Under the pieces are notes generated by a model that did not search any database, was not told the DNA's origin, and was given only the letters and a program-made list of their open reading frames with translations. Below are positions 1 through 7,900 of a stretch of 25,548 bases of DNA, in pieces. Source of the DNA: a virus; IMG/VR virus record IMGVR_UViG_3300020428_001534, positions 1 to 25,548 of that record, one strand, 5' to 3'. The translations under genes and the position numbers were made by a program. How positions within the stretch are numbered: position 1 is the stretch's first letter; every line of letters starts with the position of its first letter.

Positions 1-54
1 ACCAGAATCCCATCCGTCTTGCATATAATCCTTGGTAGGAATTTCTTTGCTCAT
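1..54 (-). CDS. 5' end of an unidentified gene, cut by the window edge
   Basis: An ATG at 54-52 opens a frame that runs off the left edge; the 18 visible residues begin MSKEIPTKDY. Its ATG shares the ATGA tetranucleotide with the TGA stop of the upstream helicase gene, the same coupled arrangement used repeatedly in this window, which is the main reason to believe the start. Too little is visible to assign a family. Its position makes it the last visible member of the helicase/methyltransferase cassette, so its identity would help decide what that cassette does. Confidence 0.6.
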   Translation of the reverse strand, partial: MSKEIPTKDYMQDGWDSG

Positions 55-1232
55 CTCATGTTAGCAATTACAGGTTCGCCCTCGACAAAGGCGGTATCAT
101 AGACAGTCTCTAAACGACGAGCAGTTGATATACCCACATTGTTACTGTAGGTAGGAACAACAATGTTCCCAAACTGCTTGTCTGGTGCAGGACGAATAAC
201 ACGACCAACAGACTGACACATCTCAATGACATTCATATTCCTAAGAAGAATAAGAGATGTCAAACCAGGTACAGAGATACCCTCACTCAAGATTGAGTAG
301 TGTAGAAGAACAAACTTCTTATCAGGATCTTCTCCATATTCTCTCATGGTATCAAAGAACTCATCACGAGATACCTTCTTATTGTTGATAAAAGCACCAT
401 GCCTTGCAGTAATCCAGAATAGATCATATCCTAACCATTTAAGGAAGGAACAGAATTCTGTCTCACTGAGCATCCTCATCATCACCTTAGTATTAGGTGC
501 AGCAACTAGAACCTTCTCCATGTGATCTTCATTTACAATCTGATCTAGGAGAGTCTCACAATCAAGATGATGATCATCCTTCTCTCTAGGAACAGGAATA
601 CTCACAGTCTTAATCTCTGGAGGGAGAATAGTACCAGACTCAACTAACTTGGGTGCAGGTACATTGTAGATAATCCCACCAAAGAGATCATCATTCATTC
701 CTGCTCTCTTATGAGTACTGCTAAACTTAGGAGTAGCAGTAAAGAAATAGCACCCACCATGAACTCTAGTTGCAAAAAATTTAACAGCAGGGTAAAAATT
801 TCTTTGTACACTGTTGTGTGCCTCATCAAAGTAAATAGCATCTACATTAATACCTGACTCAACTACCTTATGCAAAGAATGATAGGTAGTAAAAATAATT
901 CTATGCTGCTTACGGAAGTAATAGCAAAATGTAGAGATCTTATCAGGTTTAGTGGCAGAGTGGTAGTTACCAGAATCTCCACTATGAACATGTAGAACAC
1001 ATGCATCAATAATATGCTCAGTAAATTCTGAACATAACTGATTAGCAAGCAGTAGTCTAGGAGCAACAACTACAATGGTCTTTTGACCAAAGAATGAAGG
1101 TTTACTAAACAAACTCTTGGCATGCTCTATGGCAATCATCGTCTTACCACCACCTGTGGGGACACAAATGATTCCCTTACGCTTATGACGCATAACGTCA
1201 AGTGCTTCTTTTTGGTGTGTACGAAGTTCCAT
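51..1232 (-). CDS. SF2 DEAH-box helicase / translocase
   Basis: This 393-residue protein is a nearly bare superfamily 2 helicase core. Visible motifs are Walker A PTGGGKT (25-31), motif Ia VVAPR (about 54-58), the Walker B box DEAH (136-139), motif III TATP (165-168), motif V around SEGISVPG (316-323) and motif VI QSVGRVIR (340-347) with its arginine fingers. All core motifs look intact, so ATPase activity is expected. No nuclease or DNA-recognition domain is visible, and the N-terminal extension before Walker A is only about 24 residues, shorter than I would expect for T4-like UvsW. It starts 28 bases after the methyltransferase gene and its stop overlaps the next gene by ATGA. The core resembles the translocase parts of restriction enzymes as well as UvsW-type helicases. 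UvsW remains the main alternative; context favours a role with the methyltransferase. Confidence 0.88.
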   Translation of the reverse strand: MELRTHQKEALDVMRHKRKGIICVPTGGGKTMIAIEHAKSLFSKPSFFGQKTIVVVAPRLLLANQLCSEFTEHIIDACVLHVHSGDSGNYHSATKPDKISTFCYYFRKQHRIIFTTYHSLHKVVESGINVDAIYFDEAHNSVQRNFYPAVKFFATRVHGGCYFFTATPKFSSTHKRAGMNDDLFGGIIYNVPAPKLVESGTILPPEIKTVSIPVPREKDDHHLDCETLLDQIVNEDHMEKVLVAAPNTKVMMRMLSETEFCSFLKWLGYDLFWITARHGAFINNKKVSRDEFFDTMREYGEDPDKKFVLLHYSILSEGISVPGLTSLILLRNMNVIEMCQSVGRVIRPAPDKQFGNIVVPTYSNNVGISTARRLETVYDTAFVEGEPVIANMR

Positions 1233-1260
1233 ACGTATATTATATCATACTATGGGAAGG

Positions 1261-1677
1261 TCACTCAAAGAACTGGTCTAATGTTACATCTCCAACAGTT
1301 CCATCAAAACGATAATGATATTCCAATCCATTAGCACACACATAATGAGGATGATCTATAGGTACACCCAATCTGTCACACATCTCATTATGATTATCTT
1401 CCATGAACTCTACAGCATACAACATGTTATTAAGAACATGCTCTCTACTATGCCACCTCATCAATATCTTCTTTAACTGTACAATAAAATTACCATTACC
1501 TGCTGAGTTATCTAAGAATGTAGAAGTTGGATCTTTAAGAACACTCTCAGGTATACCAAGAATCATCTTGTCACATAAAGCAGGTGGAGTGAATACCTCA
1601 GCAGTATTAGCAATCCTCTGATCACTTCTACTGATAGTAGATCCAAGTTTTTGATTGTGTCTATTCTTAGAGGACAT
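1261..1677 (-). CDS. SAM-binding half of an adenine-N6 DNA methyltransferase
   Basis: The 138-residue protein carries the front half of a gamma-type N6-adenine methyltransferase: a motif X-like AEVFTPPALCDKM (26-38), motif I FLDNSAGNGNF (54-64, the DxxxGxG SAM loop), a motif II-like YAVEFMEDN with Glu90, and a motif III-like CANGLEYHY near 114-122. It stops at residue 138, where the next strand and the catalytic NPPY (motif IV) would normally follow, and no NPPY is present. The gene directly upstream encodes a protein with NPPY but a poor motif I; the two overlap by 11 bases (ATG at 1677, upstream stop at 1669-1667), implying coupled translation. I infer that the two chains assemble into one enzyme. 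The alternatives are a decayed fragment or a regulatory SAM-binding protein. The start is a clean ATG. Confidence 0.75.
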   Translation of the reverse strand: MSSKNRHNQKLGSTISRSDQRIANTAEVFTPPALCDKMILGIPESVLKDPTSTFLDNSAGNGNFIVQLKKILMRWHSREHVLNNMLYAVEFMEDNHNEMCDRLGVPIDHPHYVCANGLEYHYRFDGTVGDVTLDQFFE

Positions 1678-2974
1678 TGTTAGTCACCAGATAATCAACT
1701 TCCTCTTTAGTGAAGTTGAACTGAGTATCTAGATCATCATAGTCTGTAATATCAGGTACTTCTGAGTTCTTAACCGCAGCAGTGAATCCACCAGTCCTCT
1801 TATATTTGTCAATATAGAACTGAACTAATGGATGCCCAATAACCTCAGATAATCTCTCACCTTCTTCTCTATCTGTAATAGGACACCATACATTAAGCAT
1901 ACCAATATGTGCATCAGTTATAAATCTCTTCTTATATGAAGTAGAGTATGGTACAACAAACTTCAATACATCACCAGTGTCAGGTTCTATATTAGTCTTC
2001 CGAGGATTATTACCTGTATGTAAGACTTCATACTCACCATCATCACAATAATCTTCAGTAGCAATCGCTTGACCCATCCTCAATGGGATACGTGGATGAC
2101 TAGAGTTAGCAATCTTATTCAAGATAGAATACTCTAATGCTTTATTACCCCATACTGGTACACCATCACGAAGATCCCAATCAAACTCACCATCTTTTGT
2201 AATAACTCTAGTCTTACCTTGATATGGTTCCTTAGTTAAGTGCCAACGACATATAGAGACACCCTCAGTAAAATATTCATCTGCTGTATAATCAATCTTC
2301 TTCAAATTATAGATGGTAGAAGCGAGTTTAAGGAACTTCTTACCAAATCCAGTATCACCAATAAACGATGCAGGAGTAACCTCACATGCATCACCACCAT
2401 CATCCAACAAATCCATATGCTGCATAATGAATTTGTGCCACAACTTATTGTTCTTAGCAGGAGTAGTAGTATCCTGATAAGGAGGGTTAGCAAGAATTGC
2501 TGTTGGACGTAACACTGGTGCTTCGTTAGTGACGGTAATGTTCTTGTCAATATATTTTACTCTATTTGTATGGTTTTCGCAATGATCCCATACCGTCAAT
2601 CCATAAACATTAACATTCTTTTCCAATAGTCTAGCAGTATGAGAACCGCTTGGATCTCCATGTAGGAGAGTCTGTGAAGTGTCTTGTAAGTCAGCGATCA
2701 TTGTATCAAGTAGAGGTCTTGGGATAGTCTGATGGATGTCAGAAGATACTGAGAGGGAATCTAAAGTCTTAGATACCGACTGTCTCATATGTGTCTTAAT
2801 AGTATTGGTCTCTCTACCTATACGACGTGTAAGATTCTCTCTAGTAGTAGGATTCTTCTCAATTACTTTAGCAAGTACACCTTCAGTATCACCACTAACC
2901 TCACCATAAACTGATGAATCTATTATGTCTGATATAGAATTGATGTTCTTACCTTCCTTAATGATATAGAACAT
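1667..2974 (-). CDS. Catalytic/target-recognition half of an adenine-N6 DNA methyltransferase
   Basis: Counting from the ATG at 2974, the 435-residue protein has the catalytic motif NPPY at 164-167 preceded by a hydrophobic strand, and after it a strand-loop typical of Eco57I/type IIG-like methyltransferases (EVTPASFIGDTGFGKKFL, about 198-215). The C-terminal half (about 290-435) has the look of a target-recognition region ending in an N6-methylase-like tail. About 57 residues before NPPY is a Rossmann-like strand-helix-strand with HGDPSGSHTARLL (105-117), where motif I should be, but the GxG glycines are missing. The 138-residue protein encoded next supplies a good motif I. A TTG at 2980 preceded by AGAGAG could start translation two codons earlier. 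A hairpin lies in the 56-62 base gap upstream. The protein is a DNA methyltransferase subunit with fair certainty; target and partnership are inference. Confidence 0.8.
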   Translation of the reverse strand: MFYIIKEGKNINSISDIIDSSVYGEVSGDTEGVLAKVIEKNPTTRENLTRRIGRETNTIKTHMRQSVSKTLDSLSVSSDIHQTIPRPLLDTMIADLQDTSQTLLHGDPSGSHTARLLEKNVNVYGLTVWDHCENHTNRVKYIDKNITVTNEAPVLRPTAILANPPYQDTTTPAKNNKLWHKFIMQHMDLLDDGGDACEVTPASFIGDTGFGKKFLKLASTIYNLKKIDYTADEYFTEGVSICRWHLTKEPYQGKTRVITKDGEFDWDLRDGVPVWGNKALEYSILNKIANSSHPRIPLRMGQAIATEDYCDDGEYEVLHTGNNPRKTNIEPDTGDVLKFVVPYSTSYKKRFITDAHIGMLNVWCPITDREEGERLSEVIGHPLVQFYIDKYKRTGGFTAAVKNSEVPDITDYDDLDTQFNFTKEEVDYLVTNNVL

Positions 2975-3000
2975 ACTCAATGGTATACTCTCTACGATTG

Positions 3001-3032
3001 CCCTGACTACCTTTTGTTTAAGTAGTTCAGGG
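3001..3032 (-). other. Bulged inverted repeat between cassette genes
   Basis: The arms CCCTGACTAC (3001-3010) and GTAGTTCAGGG (3022-3032) form a 10-bp stem with one bulged A and an 11-base loop. It lies just after the stop of the GIY-YIG-like/helicase gene and about 27 bases before the methyltransferase start. In the direction of transcription no T-run follows, so it is not a standard terminator; RNA processing, mRNA stabilisation or translational control are possible. Confidence 0.5.
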
Positions 3033-3036
3033 TTGT

Positions 3037-4812
3037 CTACTTTTTTACGAGTACATCCTCTCTCGTTTGAGCACTATCATTATTACCACCACTGTCACCA
3101 ATCACTACATCCTTTATTACTTTAGATACAGCAGAATGACTGGAGAATATAGAAGCAGAGAAGTCAAACTCAACATCACTCAAATCCATTGAATGAACTA
3201 TACTACCCATTGAAGATATACTAGTCTCAATGTCAGCAGATAATGCACTCTCAAATGCGTCTTGATTAATTTCACTAAATCCATCTTGCCATTCAAAAAT
3301 ATTAGTAAAGTCTGTTACTTCATATTCAGATAACTGAGGATTACTATCACATGCCACCTGATATGCAGTGTAAACCGCCTTCAAGCAACGTTTTCCAGCA
3401 AAGTCAATTACCCACCAGTCATGGTCTCCAGACCCTCCACGGAAGGCAAACTGAGTCCAGAACTCAATAGATTCTCCACCCTTACAGTTCAAAATAGTAT
3501 CAATCTTCTCATTAGTAAAACCTAATACATTTGCAGACTGAGTAATGATAAGTGCTTTATTATTATCACCCATAAACTTCTCAATGTCAGCAGCATCACG
3601 ACCAGTATCACTAGTAACAACTAGAGCAGGATAATAACACTCAACTTCCTTCTTAAACTCATGACATGCTGCTACTGATGGTAAGCACATCATCATATAT
3701 GATCCTTCTAGAAGTCGATCACCAATCCTAAGATTGCGTTGAGGACCAAATGTATTAAAAGCAAATTCCTTTACAAGTTTTGGATAAAGGAACTTCTTAT
3801 CCTTCATCAAAAATATATTACCCATTGCATCTGGGTCATCACCAAAAATCTTCTTATACTCTGCACTCTGATAATCAGTCATTGCAATATTCATCTTAGG
3901 ACGTTCAAAGACTCCTCTCATAACATCCAACTGCTCATCAAAATAAGTATAGATAAACTTCTGATCTTCATTAAACATCCATGCTAACTTATGAGCAGTA
4001 CCAGAGACATATACTGTACGAGTATCTAACTTCTCCTTAAGATCAACAAACTCTTTAGCAGTTCCACCTATATGTGCTTCATCAAATATAAGAATCTCAG
4101 GTTTTGGTATGTCACGTTTAGTCAATGCTTGTACTGTTCCCCACAAAACAATATTAACTGGACGTTCCATCCAATATTCTAATTCCTTCTTCCAACTCTT
4201 ATTCTTAACTGAGATATATCTGACATTTGGGAAGAACTTATCAGAATCCTTCTTCCATGATTGCTCTGGTGACTTCTGTCTAGAACAAACAACACTCAAC
4301 TTGGTATCCCAGTTATCAATATGCTTAAGCATCATTGCAGACTTACCTGATCTAGGTTTAGCAAACAATAAAAAATCAGTGTAATCAGATTGCCATGCTT
4401 TAGAGATCTTATTTAAAAACCTCTGTTGATATGTACGTGGTTCAAATACTTCCCATTTCTTTACTGCACCAGAGAACCATCTCTCTTCAACCATCTGAAC
4501 TACCATATCCATACTATAGATAGACTCATCAAACTCAAAAGTCTCTCTACCAATCTGTGTCATACCAGGTAATTCTTTCTTCAACCAAGCATGTATAACA
4601 TGATCTTGATGACCTATATCCAAATCTTTATCACGTCTTGTAGACTGATCTTCCCAATATCCATGATTCACAAACTCAGAATTAAAGACAGTCAATATCT
4701 GCTTTGCTTTACCATAGTCACCATCACTATGCCTCTGTTTATATGAACGTGTAGTCTCACCAAGATTAAACCTATTAGGAATATTCTTGTAACCATCCAA
4801 ATAAAAATGCAT
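3037..4812 (-). CDS. SF2 ATPase with N-terminal GIY-YIG-like segment
   Basis: Starting at the ATG at 4812 (an in-frame TTG lies immediately upstream) the protein has 591 residues. The middle is an SF2 helicase: Walker A AKPRSGKS (151-158, with Ala in place of the first Gly), DEAH (244-247), motif III VSGTA (269-273) and a motif VI-like QFAFRGGSG (454-462) in which only one of the usual arginines is obvious. Residues 1-100 resemble the T5orf172/MUG113 branch of GIY-YIG nucleases: a first strand FYLDGY, then NLGETTRSYKQR (16-27, compare KIGKTTRSxxxR), then an HVIHAWL helix and GRETFEF (88-94). The usual catalytic Tyr and Glu are not certain. The C-terminal 100 residues are acidic and Ser-rich. 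The gene opens the cassette behind a terminator and precedes the methyltransferase, suggesting a restriction-like or DNA-processing role. The helicase assignment is firm; the nuclease domain is tentative. Confidence 0.82.
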   Translation of the reverse strand: MHFYLDGYKNIPNRFNLGETTRSYKQRHSDGDYGKAKQILTVFNSEFVNHGYWEDQSTRRDKDLDIGHQDHVIHAWLKKELPGMTQIGRETFEFDESIYSMDMVVQMVEERWFSGAVKKWEVFEPRTYQQRFLNKISKAWQSDYTDFLLFAKPRSGKSAMMLKHIDNWDTKLSVVCSRQKSPEQSWKKDSDKFFPNVRYISVKNKSWKKELEYWMERPVNIVLWGTVQALTKRDIPKPEILIFDEAHIGGTAKEFVDLKEKLDTRTVYVSGTAHKLAWMFNEDQKFIYTYFDEQLDVMRGVFERPKMNIAMTDYQSAEYKKIFGDDPDAMGNIFLMKDKKFLYPKLVKEFAFNTFGPQRNLRIGDRLLEGSYMMMCLPSVAACHEFKKEVECYYPALVVTSDTGRDAADIEKFMGDNNKALIITQSANVLGFTNEKIDTILNCKGGESIEFWTQFAFRGGSGDHDWWVIDFAGKRCLKAVYTAYQVACDSNPQLSEYEVTDFTNIFEWQDGFSEINQDAFESALSADIETSISSMGSIVHSMDLSDVEFDFSASIFSSHSAVSKVIKDVVIGDSGGNNDSAQTREDVLVKK

Positions 4813-4836
4813 CAATTTAATTTTACTGAACCTATT

Positions 4837-4956
4837 TTAGCATAAAAAAAACCCCTTGATAGGGGTTTGTGACGGATCGTAATCTGGATCATAGTCTGGT
4901 TCTCTTGGATCAATCCGTGAATCCCACCAAAAGAACTGACATTGATCTAGTCTCAT
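4837..4956 (-). CDS. Possible 39-residue acidic protein
   Basis: A short frame from the ATG at 4956 to a TAA at 4839-4837 follows the fibre gene by 23 bases. The product is acidic and aromatic-rich, begins MRLDQCQFFWW and carries a PDYDPDYDP repeat like the DPNYDPN near the C-terminus of the 278-residue virion protein at 16091-16927. No convincing ribosome-binding site precedes it, and its last codons lie inside the terminator hairpin, which is unusual for a real gene. The biased composition and shared motif argue for coding. Function unknown. Confidence 0.38.
   Translation of the reverse strand: MRLDQCQFFWWDSRIDPREPDYDPDYDPSQTPIKGFFLC
4841..4868 (-). terminator. Rho-independent terminator after the fibre gene
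   Basis: Read on the minus strand, the stem AAACCCCT / AGGGGTTT (arms 4868-4861 and 4856-4849) with a 4-base ATCA loop is followed by eight consecutive Ts. This is a textbook intrinsic terminator about 110 bases after the fibre stop. It separates the tail/fibre transcription unit from the methyltransferase/helicase cassette that starts at 4812, so the cassette probably needs its own promoter or read-through. A TAAAAT box lies just after the T-run, but I see no matching -35. Confidence 0.9.
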
Positions 4957-4979
4957 ATGAACTAAAGGTCTATTTAATT

Positions 4980-7900
4980 TCACCCTTTAGCCTCCACTTT
5001 GTTTAATCTTTCTTTTAATTCTGCAATTTGTAATTGCTGTTCCTTGACTGCTTCAATCAAAAGACCAACCATATTCTGATATGCAACTGACTTAAGTTTA
5101 CTATCAGGATGTGTGGATACGAGTTCTGGAAGAACCTTCTCAACCTCTTGTGCAATCAATCCCATCTCAGCAGCATCATTAGACTTACGTTTGTAATTTA
5201 CACCACGTAACATCTGAACTGTACTTACCGCATGTGGAATAGTCTCAACATCTTTCTTGATACTTTCATCAGATGTAACTGTGATTGTACCTGTAGATGT
5301 TACAGATCCATCAGCAGCAATTCTAACTCTCTCGACGGGATTAGATGCTCCAGTCTCCATTGTACCAAAGCTAATACCAAACTGTCCAGATGATCCTTCA
5401 GATACACCATAGATGAATCCTCTAGTACCATCGTTACCAGTATCGTAACCTTCCCACTTAATACCACCATACTTATAGGCAGAGTTGAGAATTGTATCAG
5501 TCTGTACGAATCTTAAGAAGTTACCGTCTGAATCTCCAGTTGTTGCTGGGTTAGTTGTAATTAATACGTCTGCTTCATGAGTCGAGATACCAACTGTTCT
5601 AAACGTATTAGCATTAAGTTGCTGATTAAAGGTAGTAATACCAGTATTAATCAACCATCCATCAGGTACATTCCAAAGAACATTGTCCATTCGGAATTCA
5701 ACAGTATTCTCAAATAGAACTGCACCAGCAGCATATAAAGAGTAACCTGCCTTTGCCTGTGTAGTTTCAATACCAACCTGTGCTGTGGTAGATATACCAA
5801 CACCATCAAATACCCAAACGTCAGATACGTTTTGTAACTGTGAACCATCACCCTTGAATGATCCACTAAAGATACCAACATAAGCACCATCTGGTGATGC
5901 TTGGATTGGACCAAACTGCTTCCAGTTGTTATCGTCAGTATATACCCAACCAATAGTTCCACCCGAAGATGGTTCTGAGTCAAAGTTTATATCACCTATG
6001 TTACCAGATATAGCAGGAGTAGAGACTCCAACACTATATTTTCTAGCAATAGTTTCTGAACCTTGAATGAATAAACTATTCGCTTCAATTGGAGCGTTTG
6101 TAGTTACCTTCTTATTGAAGACGACAGGACCATTAAACTCAGATACAATATTCTTATCTTTACCACCATCAACCTTAATGCTTCTATTAACAGTTAGTTG
6201 ATCAGTATCCTCAACATCAAATCCAACAGCATTACTATCGGAAGTAATATCTTCACCTCTTACTGTTGGTACTGGTGCTCCAGTAATCAAATCTTGTCCA
6301 GTAGAACCACTAGTAAACTTGTTAACAGTGTACTGGTTACCTTGGTCATCCAAACCATTATAGAATGGAGTACCACCATTATCAGATACAGACTGTGATA
6401 AAATTCTTTCTACATTCTTAAACTGTCTATCCTGTCTTGATGGTAGTGCAGTAGAGTAGTTACCTGGACCATATCCAAGATATTCAAATGTATGACCAGA
6501 AGCACGAATGATTGAGTTACGTCTAAATTCAATTGGTTTAAACTTAACCCTTCTTATCTGTGATCCAATAGGATGGTTCTGTTTCTGTGTTCCAAATAAA
6601 CCACGGAATACATCAACAGTTGTATCTTGAACAACAGTCTCGCTGACACGCATAATCTCGTTGTCAACAATCAAATAATCACCAACGTTCCAGTTATACT
6701 TAAGAGCATTAACAACTGTAAGTGTATTGATTGTTGGGTCTGTTAGAGCAACAGTAATTGCTGTAGTAATACCTGCATACTGTGGTGACAATCTTGCAGA
6801 TGAGAACTCATTGCTAGGATCAATTGCACCTGCTTGAGCAGTAAATCCTGTAGGATATATAACACCAGCTCCTGTTGGTACTACTGCTACAGTAGATACA
6901 CCAACTTTAACTGCAAATGAATTTACACTATAAACATTATCAACAATAAATGATCCATTAAATATAGTCTCATTAAATCCTAAGATCCTTGCAGAATTAT
7001 TATTAAGCAATCCATGAGATTTATTAGTAGTAATACTAGCAATACCAACAGTATGATCAAACGTGAATGACGTTATACCAACTGTCTCACCAGTTACATA
7101 TGAAGTAACGTCTGAGAGAATAGTATTATTAATATTAGTCAGACCATTGGTGTTGACACCAGTTATTGCAGTAGCACCACTAAATTGGTAATTCGCATAT
7201 ACTGTCGTTGCCGAAGATACATTAACTTTAGTAGATTCTCCAACAGGAACACCAGTTACCTTATAAAGATTATTGTAATCTGCAAATACACTATCTCTAA
7301 TACCCTCAACATTCAAGATCTCATTGGTAGCATCATGAATATCAGTTACCTGAACAACACCTTGAACAAATCCTGCGGTAGTAGCAACACCAACAACAGC
7401 AAGTGTATTACCTATACCAAATGCAGATCCACCATCAACAATCTTAACAGCAGTAATCTGACCTGTAGGATTAATTTTAATATTGGCAGTAGCATTTATA
7501 CCAGTTACGGATGTTCCAATACCAACTAAGTTAGCATTATAAAGAGTCTGAATAGATCCAGATCCATTACCATATCCAAAACCAGCACTAGATATTGCAA
7601 CAACATTAACCCTATTAAGGTTGTGATCTAGTTCTGTTGTAAGTGTATGAGCAGTACCAGTGTATGATTCAATCTCAACAATTCCAACACCAGTTGCAAA
7701 ATCTCTAAGGTTGTTATTAACAACTTCCTTAGTAAGACTATTCTGAGGATTATTAACCTCAGTTAAACCAATAGGTGATGGTACAGCAAATGTTCTAGTT
7801 TGATCAGGGTCAGCTATTGGATTATCTCTATCTAACTGTGGATAAAGACTCCTAACTGGTTGTCCAAATCTCATCTCATCGAATGGTTCTACACTAGGAC

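Noticed and set aside
51-1232. Calling the 393-residue helicase T4 UvsW
   Set aside because: It has the SF2 core only and is shorter than expected for UvsW; gene order with the methyltransferase points elsewhere, so the symbol is withheld.
1233-1260. TATAATAT in the 28-base gap before the 393-residue helicase gene as a promoter
   Set aside because: It lies only a few bases from the ATG, which would require a leaderless transcript; probably chance AT-richness.
4812-4840. Promoter for the methyltransferase cassette (TAAAAT box just after the terminator T-run)
   Set aside because: No matching -35 sequence at 16-18 bases upstream and no late or other phage promoter word; the box alone is weak.
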